Assembly (NCBI RefSeq): GCF_905404315.1
Contig: NC_066278.1
Span: forward strand, 388,001-452,000
DNA from: Leptidea sinapis
Lineage: Eukaryota > Arthropoda > Insecta > Lepidoptera > Pieridae
DNA: 64,000 nt
Direction: 5' to 3'
Numbering within the stretch: position 1 is the stretch's first letter; the number at the start of each line of letters is the position of its first letter. Positions 1 to 10,257 of this stretch are shown one piece after another. Made by a program: the position numbers and the translations under genes. The notes beneath the pieces are model-generated. The model searched no databases, was not told the origin of the DNA, and worked only from the letters and a program-made list of their open reading frames with translations.

Positions 1-459
1 ATACTTTAAAAGCATACAAACTTTGCGTCTTTATTATAAATACCTGGGTGTGGAATGTAAATTTTTGCAGTATCATCTAAGCATTTAGAATTTAAATGGT
101 ATTTTTGTTTTCCAAGTTGATTTGATGAGTTTGGAATATCATTAAATTTTGCTTTTTCTATCTAATAGGTCGAATAATCTGACTATCCAACAAAGGGTTT
201 TGTTTTCTTATACTAGTAGAAAAATTGGAAAGGTTTCCACTGTTATTCGTATATTTTAAATGTATGGAATTTTTAGCAACATATGCTATAGCCCATAATA
301 ATTGTGGATTGAAAGTTTCATGATTTTTTGTGGTACTTGAAGGTACCTAGTTAGCGAAATACGAAATTTTAATGTGCGTGTTGATCACCTACCAATGAAC
401 GAGTCCAATTCTCGACCTTTGATGACATTTTGTATATTGTGAGGATTGCCACAACTAAA
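1..459. other. No recognisable feature
   Basis: AT-rich sequence in which I see no repeat family shared with the rest of the window and no convincing ORF. Confidence 0.5.
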
Positions 460-772
460 AAAGGGATTCATAAAAATACATATTCACAGCTGATATAATA
501 TCTAAGCGATCGGAAAGCCTGGGACTATATTATGATAATTTTATAGCAATAGATAACAATGACAGTACAATATTATATATTTTATTAAAAAGAGCGCAAA
601 AAGAGATGCTAGGAAAGTTTCTTGCGCCACTTCTTCTCTCTCAGAGCGCCATTTGTTTCCGAAGCGGTAGTAGTACCTAGTAGTATTAGCAACGGCATCA
701 AAAATAATTCTTAAGGAATCAAAAATTTGAGAAAATAAATACCTTCTATGCCTTTTGATTTATGCAATTTCC
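460..772 (+). repeat. Family D non-LTR retrotransposon 3' end
   Basis: The first part is a decayed C-terminal RT tail: a YLSDRKAWD-like stretch near 500-525 matches the YLNDRTAWD ending of the longer copy at 29685-30290. It is followed by the family D 3' UTR (cttcttctctctcagagcgc near 632) and the end gagaaaataaataccttctatgcc. The same end recurs near 31141, 46035 and 55541. It is heavily 5' truncated and non-functional. Confidence 0.75.
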
Positions 773-887
773 CCAATTACTGCAATGTCATATTGATGTA
801 GAAACATTCCTGATAGAATTTTATTTCATAAAAGTTCTTACGTATGCGTTATTAATATTTAAAAAAAAATAAGGTTTCGGAAAGCTT

Positions 888-950
888 CTATCTTTGGGAG
901 AGCTCAGTTTGTTCAGCAGTGGACGTCTTCCGGCTGAAATGATGAATGAT
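888..950 (+). repeat. RTE-like LINE 3' end fragment
   Basis: In one frame this reads FGRAQFVQQWTSSG followed by a stop and a tgatga-type tail. That is the C-terminus shared by all RTE-like copies here (FVQQWTSSG-stop, then (TGA)n). It keeps only about 60 bp. Confidence 0.65.
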
Positions 951-2370
951 AAAGCTTTCTTGGATATACAGCACATTTTAATATAATATTCAAGGGATAT
1001 CCGTTGCAAAGACTGCTAGTGTACATGTGCAAATGCAATAATCTTTGCATAATTTAAGCAAAGGGAATAATCCTAATTTATTAAAACCTTATTATTATAA
1101 AAAAAAGTTTACTAAGGCAATGCTTGCTCTAAGCGTGTATATTTAGGAAGTTACTAATCCAACAATCTTGGAACTCTCAATAATGTAATTGAAGACTAGT
1201 GGAAGATTTGCATTTATACCGGATAAACAAACTAGGTTTACTTAACAAAATTTGAATACAAATGAATGCAAGTTTCATAAGAACTCTACTTCTCGAAAAG
1301 TATATTTAAAAAAGACCCTAAACTTAAGTTTAATTAATATAGTTGTTGTTTCTTTTTTAAAAAAGGAATTTTGATTTTCCTATAAGTAGTTCAGTTTCTT
1401 GCCATAGTACGTCAATATTAAATACTATGTTTTTTATATGGCAATGCTCTAGAAAAATCATTAAATTGCAATCTCATCTACTTAATTACAAAATATTTTT
1501 TACCGTTACCATATAACTTGCAATTTCACAAAATGCGGATGTAAGAGAACTTTCATTAACCTAAAAACTAAAATCGTCAATTATATACTAAATTAAGTTA
1601 ATTGTCATTGCAAAATAATAAATATTATAAATCTGTCTGTATAAGTGAATGATAATGTTCTGCATCTTTTCTATAAAAAGAAAAAAATAACCGCAAGATA
1701 AGACAATATTTATGATTTGATGTGACCAAAGAGTGTTAATACGATTTGTGTTACCGCATAATCGAAACCATTTCATATTACTGTAATCTACCACTTTCAC
1801 TACATGTAAGCACACATGGCTTGCAATGAAAGTGACTGTCAATCTGACAATAGATATGGGAGGGAAATATACACGCTTTCCACTTGCATGGCACCAATCT
1901 AGAAACTTCCTGTTATGCCGTCAACTATAGCACTAATTTCTTCCTTCTCTTTGGTAACGGCTCGATCTATTGCAACATTAATATGTTCTTTATTTAAATT
2001 TGCGTTATTCGTACAATAGAGAACTATAACCGTTTCTAAATTTGCAAACAAAACTGAAACTGATTCTTAAACTATTATTATGTTATCTGTTGGTGAATCA
2101 TAATTTGATATTGAATAATTATCATCATTACTTATTTCTTAATATACTTCGGTTTTCTAAGACAGCAGTGATGGTCCTATTGTGAATGTTCCCTTTGGAC
2201 TCCGAAACGATCGTGAATGCAAATTCAAAATACAATTTCAGATCAGCTCAGAGAGTGAGCCAATTGTTTTTTGTTATGTTGTATTTCAGCATATTAAACA
2301 TCACAATCAAAATGCTACTAAATACACGTATAATTGGGTATTATTACAATTACCTTAAATAAATATAAGC
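951..2370. other. No recognisable feature
   Basis: AT-rich interval. The open frames are short and lack any recognisable domain. I see no repeat shared with other parts of the window. Confidence 0.45.
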
Positions 2371-2670
2371 TTTTTTACGAAAATAAGGGACAAAACGAGC
2401 AGGAAGTTCAAATGATGGTAATTGATACGCTATTACAATGCAGTGCCGCCCAGGATTCTTGAAAAACCTAAAAATTCTAAACGGCACTACAATGGCGGTC
2501 GTCACCTTGAGACATAAGATGTTAAGTCTCATTTGCTCAATAATTTCACTAGTTACGGCGCCCTTCAGACCGAATCACAGTAATGCTTACACATTACTGA
2601 TTCACGGCAGAAATAGGCGCCGTTGTACCATACTCTAGTCGGCATACTGTGCAAAGGAGCCCCCTACTGG
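2371..2670 (-). repeat. Family A retroposon copy A1
   Basis: Near full-length copy. Read on the minus strand it starts at the ggagcctccc-complement head and ends in tattttcgtaaaaaa, an A-rich tail at the low-coordinate side. It contains the family's two imperfect hairpins. The same ~300 bp unit recurs about 14 times in the window, in both orientations. Confidence 0.85.
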
Positions 2671-3188
2671 TAGTATATCCATCAAGCGAAACGTAACAAT
2701 GACATAAAAACTTTGAACATTTTCCAACCACATTTCAAGAAACCAAAAACCATAATAATTCAGCATCATCCCTATCAGCGCTTTAGTATATCATGATGGA
2801 ATTATACTAAACAGCCCCAATGTGCCATAAAACGATAAATATGTTGTAAAACCATAAACAGAGGCAGCCAGTCATGCCATAAATAAGCTGGAATTGGCTC
2901 AGTCCGCTCCAACTATTGTTACCCACTTACCAGTTTTATAATAAAGAGGACACGAGATCTGTAGAGGAAAATGTTGCCAAATTTATGAAGGTCGTCATAC
3001 TTTTCAGGCGACAAAACGACCTCATATAATCTTATCAAGGGTAGAATAGCTATATACCGTTTATCCGTAAACAGCTTATGAGGTTTTGTCTTTTGTTGTA
3101 GAATTATGGGAATGCCAATTGTTTTTCAAATCAAATATTATTTATTCGTTAAGGTCATTATATCACTTGCAAATTTCAACATTTTATA
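2671..3188. other. No recognisable feature
   Basis: Unique-looking AT-rich spacer between the family A copy and a Helitron. Confidence 0.4.
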
Positions 3189-3479
3189 TCCTACTAATTA
3201 TTATATTATAAATGTGAAAGTTTGTATGTCTGGATGTATGTTTGAACTTCTTTAACGCAAAATCTACTGAATAGATTCTGATGAAACTTTACAATAATAT
3301 AGCTAACACACCAGAATAACATATAGGCTACAATTTATAAAACTATAGTGTGAATTATACAAAATATAAAAGAAGTGTGATTGTTACTAATGAATACAAC
3401 AAGCGCCATCTCTTATCAACTAGCAAGCACAAGATCAATACAATTTATATGGCAAAACAACGCTTGCCGGGTCAGCTAG
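3189..3479 (+). mobile_element. Non-autonomous Helitron, 291 bp
   Basis: It starts TCCTACTAAT and ends GGGTCAGCTAG. A short hairpin (GGCAA/TTGCC) lies just inside the 3' end. The flanking bases are A on the left and T on the right, as expected for Helitron insertion between A and T. It has no coding capacity. Its 5' end class is shared with the copies at 11206 and 58215 (minus). Confidence 0.85.
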
Positions 3480-3872
3480 TAGGTATATATTACTATTTAC
3501 CACATCTTAGGAAAAGCTAATGTTTATTGAGAAAAAGTGTCAAAAAAACTCATTCAGATCATAATTTACAGTTTCAGTATATTACAAATCATTTATACAA
3601 TGTCTGCAATACAAATACTCGAACATTTCGACTTTTTATGAATCTTAACATATACTTTTTACTACCAACGAAAGCAGGGCTTATATGACAGAACACATGG
3701 AACAGCATTCATTTACCTAGTGACCGGAACGACCCCTCACACGATGCCGCCACAATGTTTATCCGCCACCATATAAACAGGAGAAGAATAATTTTAGTGT
3801 ATATTTTATGTCTGTTACGACAGAACCCCACCGTCATATTTTTAAATCCATTGAACTGGCAAACAAGTTCTA

Positions 3873-3950
3873 TATCATCATCATCAGTCAGAAGACGTCC
3901 ACTGCTGGACAAAGGCGTCCCCCAATGATGTCCACAACGATCGGTCCTAT
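3873..3950 (-). repeat. RTE-like LINE 3' end fragment
   Basis: The minus strand ends in a gacgtcttctgac-(TGA)n tail preceded by the conserved FVQQWTS-type coding end. Only about 80 bp remain. Confidence 0.7.
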
Positions 3951-4448
3951 ATATATTTTGTAACCGTAGGACAAACTCCACTAATTGATAATTAAAATTC
4001 GAAAACAAAAAGTCTTGTTACCAGAAGTCCGAAATCACTTTACTCATTAATCAAACAATTAAAAAGTTTTCTCAAGTATGAATCTTAAGCCAAGTTTTTA
4101 CAGCGAATTCAATATTCAAAGGCCCTTGTAGAATTTTAATGATCGACAGCGAAATATTTTTAACCGATGAATGTTGATTAACGATATAAGTGAAATTGTT
4201 TATTTTTTTAAAGCTTTCGGAAAAAATAACATTAAGTATTTTAATACATTATCACAGAATTGTGCTTGCAAAGACTTTTGTGAACAATAGAACACAAATT
4301 CATCTGAAGAAAAATACATTAAAGATGGTGTTTGCACTTTATATAATTTATGTGGCAAGTCCGAACGAAAGTTCTAATGAGAATCTAGTAGGTAGGATTA
4401 TATATATCTATAAGGTATTATCAGGACACCACACACAATACAACACAA
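3951..4448. other. No recognisable feature
   Basis: AT-rich. A 116-codon open frame begins near 4190 but has no recognisable domain and runs into the adjacent transposon end, so I do not call it a gene. Confidence 0.4.
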
Positions 4449-4456
4449 CACATAAT

Positions 4457-4817
4457 CACGGACGAGTGAAAAAAGAAGGACTCTGTGTCTTACATAACAG
4501 TGAGGCACCAAAACAAGCCGGTAAACGTGTAAATACATAGCCCCACGCATGCACTTACACTATACAAGCCGATCGGCCGCCATTATGAGATTTGTCATCA
4601 TATGTGACAGATCAGTTTGCATAGCAATAAAATATTTTAAAAATGCCGTCGTGCATTGAGAAAAATTGTAAAAACAACACTTTAAAAGTATTTGATGTTA
4701 TTTAAGGGAGAAAAAATTGTGTAACTAGTATAACCCGTAACCGCACACACACTAGCATAAAGGTGCTTCACTTGCTAATATCACGGCGCGGAGTCCTTCT
4801 ATTTTTACTAGTCCGTG
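4457..4817 (+). mobile_element. Small TIR transposon with THAP start (P-like)
   Basis: A 361-bp element with 27-bp terminal inverted repeats (4457-4483 and 4791-4817; 24 of 27 positions match; outer end CACGGAC). It is flanked by a perfect 8-bp direct repeat, cacataat, at 4449-4456 and 4818-4825. Inside is an ATG followed by a THAP-like start (see 4643-4705). P-superfamily transposons make 8-bp target duplications and encode a THAP-type DNA-binding domain, so this looks like an internally deleted P-like element. A hAT element would also give 8-bp duplications; the THAP start is what favours P. It is too short to encode a transposase. Confidence 0.7.
4643..4705 (+). pseudogene. THAP-domain N-terminus remnant
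   Basis: The 20-codon frame reads MPSCIEKNCKNNTLKVFDVI and then stops. THAP domains typically begin with M-P-(S/G)-C and a second cysteine 2-4 residues later (C2CH zinc finger); here Cys4 and Cys9 are spaced C-x4-C. The distal Cys and His ligands are absent. It lies centrally within the TIR element at 4457-4817 and is probably what is left of exon 1 of its transposase. Confidence 0.5.
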
Positions 4818-4825
4818 CACATAAT

Positions 4826-6056
4826 ATAATATTTTTTATCGACAATAATTCTCAATCACTATAATAAATATAAAATGAATAATATCACATCAAATTGCAA
4901 GTTGCGTGTTTGTAAACGTTGGCTGACCATCGCAGCCTGTATCCACGCAGGATAGATTAATTATCCAATAAAGTAGCATTGTATGGTTTCCACCATAAAT
5001 AGATACGCATCGAGCCTTATGTTATTCAATTATATAAATCATTGTGTAATCGATACTCTTATTGGTTTATTTATCTTAAGCTAAACAATCGACGATAAAA
5101 TTGATTGTTATTTCTTCAATAATGATAGCCTTCTAATAAGTTTACTAAATCACTAACTGCAATGCAATTAATTATGTTTAGTAAGGCAGAATATAATATA
5201 AGTATGTATATATTTTTAATGTATAAAATTATTAAAATAAATCACTGTGGGTGAAAATTAGTTTTAAAGTTGTATAAAGAATGTGATATATGAATAATTT
5301 GATTTATAGTATATCAAAGATAACAAGATAAAAAGGCACTTACCTTATTAATATTTTACGGTTTCACTTCACAGTTTTAAATTGGAATATAGATAACTTA
5401 CATATCTTAACCGAAACACTCTTTAAGTAACTCTACCTACGCAAAAAGCTCCATAATATTTTTATTAAAGTAATGCAAGAATTAGCTATAATTATTCGTA
5501 TTTTTTACATATTTCTAGATATTAACTGTGTTTAGAGCGAGTTACTATTTGCAATACACACCAGTAAGACCTGAGTACTATTTATCCCTACTCTATAATA
5601 ACCTGTATTTATGCAATTTTAAGCCTATCTGTATTAACCGTAGAAATGTAAATACCCAATTATTTAGATTTATTTTATTGTTAAAAATATTAAGATACAA
5701 TTTATATAATTTAGCCACTAATAGCCACACAGCTTAGATGAACATAGGTAGACTATATCATTGTGTAAATCTACTTTCTTTCTTTAACAATTATAAAATA
5801 AGTGTTTGGCTTATATTAGTTTGCTAAAGGAAACAAGTGTAATTAGTTACAAATCAGAGAAAGCCACAATTAGTGAAACAGCGCTGTGCAGTGCATCAAC
5901 TTTATAACGCCTGCACAAATTGTGTTAGCAATAGTCTTGAACTGCACAATAGCTCCCTTGCTACGAACTTACTTAGTACAATTACTAAGTGTAGTTCTTT
6001 AACTGTTTCATTCATTGCATTATTACTGATGAGAAATTTGATAATACGTAAAAGTT
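4826..6056. other. No recognisable feature
   Basis: AT-rich, short open frames only. No family shared with the rest of the window was found. Confidence 0.4.
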
Positions 6057-6339
6057 TATATATACATATAAATAAAATTCGAGTGTCTGTTTGTGATATT
6101 GAAATATACGTTACATACACCAAAATAATTTTTTTTTACTATTTTTGTCTGTTTATTCCGGCTAATCTCTGAAATGGCTGGACCGATTTAGACGGGACCT
6201 TTATTGGCAGGTAGCTGATGTAATAAGATTTTAGAAAAATTCTTTTATTTTAGAAAAATAAAGTAATGTTGCAATGTAAGAAACAGTCTAACTCAATAAA
6301 TAATTTAAATGGCAAAACAACGTTTGCCGGGTCAGCTAG
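6057..6339 (+). mobile_element. Non-autonomous Helitron copy
   Basis: The 3' end is canonical: GGCAAaacaacgTTTGCC hairpin, then GGGTCAGCTAG, followed by T. The 5' end (tatatacatataaataaaat) is a degenerate version of the TCTATATATA class and lacks a clear TC. Internal sequence from about 6150 onward matches the distal half of the Helitron at 11206-11616. Confidence 0.75.
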
Positions 6340-6578
6340 TATTGTATAAAAATTAATAACTTATTCCATAACAACTTTTCAATATATCAATTATTATTGT
6401 GACATATACTTTTTGTGATTATTGTATACACTTTAGCGGATCTTAGTACAGGCGTGTGTGTGTCCCTGAAGATCAAGGACGCTCATGTGATGCTTCTCGT
6501 GTTTCGGGATCGCAGGAGCAGCGTTTGTCATACAATCAAGTGTCTGTTTTACCTCTGGCTTCAACCGCGTTGATTTAT

Positions 6579-6738
6579 ATCATCACCATCAGCCGGAAGA
6601 CGTCCACTGTTGGACAAAGGCCTCCCCCATCTCCATGACGATCGGTCCTGCGCTGCCCTCATCCATCGTATTCCGGCGATCTTGACCAGATCGTCGGCCC
6701 ATCTTGTGGGGGGCCTACCAACACTGCGTCTTCCGGTA
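6579..6738 (-). repeat. RTE-like LINE 3' end
   Basis: On the minus strand this encodes the RTE-type C-terminal end (RWADDLVKIAGIRWMRAAQ-like, then stop and (TGA)n). Copies at 14487, 17729, 46249 and 52458 share it. 5' truncated. Confidence 0.8.
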
Positions 6739-6809
6739 ATGTGCTAAATTACACTGACATCCATTTAGCCATTTTGGCGGGATTAACTAGCAAGAAAACT
6801 TTCACATAA

Positions 6810-6960
6810 TCTAATATATAAACTTCTCGTGGCGCGATGTTTGTTAACAAACTCCTCCGAAACGGCTGAACTGATTTGTGTGCATATCGAGTAAGTCTGA
6901 GAATCAGCCAACATCTATTTTTTTATAGCCGAAATTTTTTTAGTTACCTATAGTTTATAC
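6810..6960 (+). mobile_element. Helitron 5' fragment
   Basis: It begins TCTAATATATAAACTTCTCG after an A and follows the 37296/30806 Helitron class (caaactcctccgaaacggct, then gagaatcagccaacatctat). It loses similarity near 6960 and has no CTAG end, so it is 3' truncated. Confidence 0.65.
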
Positions 6961-7292
6961 TTAAGAATATTAATAGATATATAATATCACTTACCATTAT
7001 TTCAATGTCGACATGTCATAGCTATAAATATAATGTATATGGCATACCTGTAACAATATCAAACATAGATATTAATAACAAACATTTTAAAGTAACAACT
7101 AGATTTAGGTTTGCTATTATACTTATGATAAGAACAGAATAATAACATTAACTCACTTTTACATCAATTATCTTACACCAAACATGGTATATATGGATCG
7201 CAGGGCTTTGCTATGGGTGACAAAGACACACTTAATAACATACAATATATTTGACTTGGAAACAAACATCCATATATAACAATTTGTTATTA
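6961..7292. other. No recognisable feature
   Basis: AT-rich spacer; nothing identified. Confidence 0.4.
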
Positions 7293-7415
7293 AAGTGACA
7301 ACCCTCACTTCTGGGATTAATACACAAATAAAACTAAAAGCTCGCACGGAACGCGAGAGGTCGCGGGTTCGAGTCTCACATCGTTCATAAAACTTTGTTT
7401 TCAGTTTTATTTGAG
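7293..7415. repeat. Inverted SINE chimera
   Basis: 7293-7340 is the minus-strand tail of the tRNA-like SINE family (cacttctgggattaat, acacaaataaaa). It joins directly to the plus-strand tRNA half from 7340 on (ctcgcacggaacgcgag, then the B box ggttcgagtctc). The two halves are in opposite orientations, so it is a rearranged or doubly inserted copy. Confidence 0.55.
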
Positions 7416-7439
7416 TATCCAAATATTAATAATATAATT

Positions 7440-7530
7440 GTTTGCTCCTACGGGGATTCGAATCCGGTACTTCTCGCTCATTGGGCGCGGTCACTAACCA
7501 CTGTGCTATAAGGATCGGATATCATACCTG
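7440..7530 (-). repeat. tRNA-derived SINE head
   Basis: The minus strand has a pol III A-box-like segment (TATAGCACAGTGGTTAGTG) and a B box (GGATTCGAATCC) about 40 nt apart. The acceptor and T stems do not pair well enough for a functional tRNA, so I read it as a SINE head. Confidence 0.55.
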
Positions 7531-7615
7531 ATATAAATAATAATCCATAATCTATCTCTGCAAATCAAATATAGAATAATTTGTTGCTTATCTAGATTTC
7601 ATTATAGCTTCGCGT

Positions 7616-7926
7616 ATTTTTTTTTATGACAATAAGGGACAAGAGTACAGGACGTTCAGCTGATATTAATTGATACATCCTGCCCATTACAATGCAGTGC
7701 CGCTCAGAATTCTTGAAAAACCCAAAAATTCTGAGCGGTTGCAATTACTCTCGTCAGCTTGAGACACAAGATTTTAACTCTCATTTGCCCAGTAATTTCA
7801 CTAGCTACGGCGCCCTTCAGACAAAAACACAATAATGCTTACAAAAAAACTGCTTCACGGCAGAAAAAGACACCGTTGCGGTACCCATAATCTAGCCGGC
7901 ATCCTGTACAAAGGAGCCTCCCACTG
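7616..7926 (-). repeat. Family A retroposon copy A2
   Basis: Full-length copy with a poly-T run at its left end (the A-rich tail of the minus-strand element) and the ggagcctcccactg head complement on the right. One side of the first hairpin is mutated (gagcggttgc). Confidence 0.85.
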
Positions 7927-8084
7927 ATAAAGCTCGGGTGGTTTGGCAAGGTACTATACTTAAATATGCAATTCTCACTTCACAGCCCACACTTTTTAAC
8001 GGAAGGTCTTTACAAAACCCGAATTTCATATTTTACCTTTTTAATCATCCTGAAATATATTCCCGAATACTATAACCAAACAGC

Positions 8085-8197
8085 AATTCCATACACAAGA
8101 GGGGATATTAGAGCAATTTATAATATACGACCAAGAGACTCGCTTCGGGAAAAATTCAAGTTGACAAACATCCTAACCCTTTCGTCACAATTTGTTT
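8085..8197 (+). pseudogene. LINE family B reverse transcriptase fragment
   Basis: It translates to RAIYNIRPRDSLREKFKL and continues TNILTLSSQFVL. This matches the RAIYNLGPKESLREKFKEIN segment of the RT C-terminal region at 19554-20120. It is cut off at 8198, where a minus-strand LINE tail begins. About 110 bp; not functional. Confidence 0.65.
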
Positions 8198-8240
8198 TAT
8201 GGAAAAGGAGGACAAACGAACGTATGGTTCACATAGGTAT
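8198..8240 (-). repeat. CR1/Jockey-like LINE 3' tail scrap
   Basis: The minus strand reads acgttcgtttgtcctccttt, matching the cgctcgtttgtcctcctatt 3' UTR end of the copy at 54897-56147. Confidence 0.55.
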
Positions 8241-8967
8241 TAAGTGGCGAATACTAATAAATTTAGAGCTTACTTTGCCAGCTCTGAATATTTTTGTTTT
8301 CTTAGTTAAGTTATATATTATTAATATGAATGGTCGCCAGAATTTATCAAGCTGTAATGGATCGCGAAATAAATAAGATTGAAACAGTGTTTTCAATCTC
8401 ACTAGACCAACTGCAACGGGCTGATAACCTAACATCAATTAAGCCCTACTCTTTTGTCCACGCTTACATAAAAACTAAGGCACTTAGTAACATTTATCAA
8501 TAAAATAATTTAGTTCCTAGTAGAACTTCCCAGACGACTGTTAAGTTACTCAAATTTTGTCGCAAAAAATTCTTGAAGACTGTTAAAGTTTTAAGTCTCG
8601 TTTAATTAAAGCCGTCGCGAAGGCCGGTCACGGTACACCGGGGATGTCAAGAGGAAGAGAGGGGAAGATGTAGTTGCTAGACGGAAAAAATAACGATTGC
8701 TGGGAAGTCAGACGAAAGAAAATTGTACTCTTGTCCGAAAGAGCTGCGGACGTACGTGTTTGGATTCATAATTTAGTTTTAAGATTGTTTCATTTAACGA
8801 CCTATTGCTATTTTCATTCGTGATCCTAAAAGAAATATGATTATATTATTTTAGCATTTCAATAAAATGATCTATATCTCTGTATAAATGTGATATCTCT
8901 TTCCAAACCATCTATGGAATGGCGTATTGATATTCATGATATTTTGATCATAGATCACTATATACTC
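8241..8967. other. No recognisable feature
   Basis: Slightly GC-richer around 8620-8760, but there is no ORF or repeat that I can identify. Confidence 0.4.
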
Positions 8968-9250
8968 GTACATATTATAAAACTAAGTCCTCCGCCGCAT
9001 CTGTCTGTCTGTCTGTTCGCCATAAACTCAAAAACTACTGCACTGAATTTCGTGCATTTTTCACCAATGCATAGCGTGGTTCTCGAGGAAAGTTTTAGTA
9101 TATAATTTGTTGAGTTTTTTAATATATTGTAGTAATCATTAACGATATTTGATAGAGTGTCGGAAAAAAATATGTTGTCTGGAAGATTTCTTCGAAAACA
9201 CTGTCTAAACCCTTTGAGATATATCAAAATAATGTGTAGTGGAATTGTGT
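8968..9250 (+). repeat. Interspersed repeat, acatattataaaactaagtc type
   Basis: It contains a short (TGTC)n stretch and the phrase cgccataaactcaaaaacta. It is shared with a minus-strand copy at 32995-33232 and with the 5' part of the copy at 45079-45366, which ends in a Helitron-like CTAG. It is probably a degenerate Helitron family. Confidence 0.55.
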
Positions 9251-9340
9251 ATCTTATATAAATCTATAGAGAAGCCGGCGATGTCTATCTCTTAAGGATA
9301 ACATCCAAACAATTCGTTATATTTTTTAAAGTGATAACTC

Positions 9341-9590
9341 TCACACTTCTGGGATTAATTACACAAATAAAAAAAAATATGAACGATGCGGGACTTGAAC
9401 CCGCACCTCTCGCGTTCTGTGCGAGCGCTCTTTACAACTGAGCCAACCGTTCGATTGGCGTATCGTTGATAAATCTTGTATGTCTTGTTCAACACTCAGG
9501 TTGTGGGTTCATCTTCAGGATCTAATTTACAGTTCATAACCTGCTCAACCCCAATATTTGCATATTAGGAAATTCACTTCTGGGATTATT
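9341..9590 (-). repeat. tRNA-containing SINE-like element
   Basis: Minus-strand order: a leader (tttcctaatatgcaaatatt, then ggggttgagcaggttatgaa), the tRNA-like domain at 9380-9452, an A/T-rich stretch and the tail aattaatcccagaagtg. The 14-bp motif cacttctgggatta occurs at both ends (near 9344 and 9574), either as a target duplication or as the junction of tandem copies. Other copies are at 10258-10592 and 62228-62440. Confidence 0.65.
9380..9452 (-). repeat. tRNA-like cloverleaf within SINE
   Basis: The minus strand folds into a canonical cloverleaf: 7-bp acceptor (GAACGGT/ATCGTTC), 4-bp D stem (GCTC/GAGC), 5-bp anticodon stem (CTCGC/GCGAG) and 5-bp T stem (GCGGG/CCCGC, loop TTCAAGT). The anticodon loop is ACAGAAC, so position 33 is C rather than the near-universal U and the formal anticodon is AGA. 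There is no long variable arm, so it is not a normal tRNA-Ser. Because sister copies carry the same flanks, I treat it as the pol III promoter of a SINE and not as a host tRNA gene. Confidence 0.6.
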
Positions 9591-9960
9591 AAAAAATATA
9601 ACAAATATTATATAATATAATTAGATTCTTTGTTATTTTTGAAAGGAAAAAATATAAATCCTTGAAATAATAGAGTGTTATTTTTTATGTGTATATAATA
9701 TTGGTACTGAACTATCTATGATACTATATTGTCCCCACAGAGTTACCACTCATTCGATCATTTGCTTTACGGCACGTCCTTGCCCCCACTTACTGTAAAA
9801 TAACATAGGAGTGTGCAGTGTTGCGAGACATTATGGAGTCCACCGGAAATGACTAACTCTTTATTATAATTGTATTCATGTGCAATCTTCTTTAGACGCG
9901 TTAACATTACTATACGCGAAACATGCTCTTGCGTTCACTTTATTTAATAAATTAGAATAT
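9591..9960. other. No recognisable feature
   Basis: AT-rich spacer; nothing identified. Confidence 0.4.
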
Positions 9961-10047
9961 TACGCACCTAGGGAGAAAAGTAGGTCATTCTCACCCGAGG
10001 AATATTGACGCGGGTGACAATGTCCTACTTATCTAACGTGGTGCGTA
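9961..10047. repeat. Hairpin 1 of a twin inverted repeat
   Basis: Arms 9961-9996 and 10012-10047 are imperfect inverted copies (outer TACGCACC, inner TCACCC) around a short AT-rich loop. It lies directly beside a second hairpin at 10069-10177. Confidence 0.65.
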
Positions 10048-10068
10048 TACGATTTTTTTTATCACCTG

Positions 10069-10177
10069 GATGAAAAAGCTCGCTTTTAGTCCCTGGTACG
10101 AGGGACAAAGGCCTCTTGCCGGGATAGAATCGGCCATTTTTCTCCGTCGTACCAGAGACTAAAACGGCTTTTCATCG
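10069..10177. repeat. Hairpin 2 of a twin inverted repeat
   Basis: Arms of about 30 bp (gatgaaaaagctcgctttta and onward, and its complement from 10147) pair around a ~45-base loop. A 3-base bulge in the left arm is the main mismatch. Confidence 0.65.
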
Positions 10178-10257
10178 CGATGGGAAAAAATAATATTTTG
10201 TCTCTGGGTATTATGGGGCTACAATGGGCAATACAACAGGTATTTGTACTATTTGCT

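Noticed and set aside
7440..7530. Functional host tRNA gene
   Set aside because: A and B boxes are visible, but acceptor and T stems do not pair properly.
9380..9452. Functional host tRNA gene
   Set aside because: Perfect stems, but C33 in the anticodon loop, no matching class for the anticodon, and the same flanks in several copies point to a SINE.
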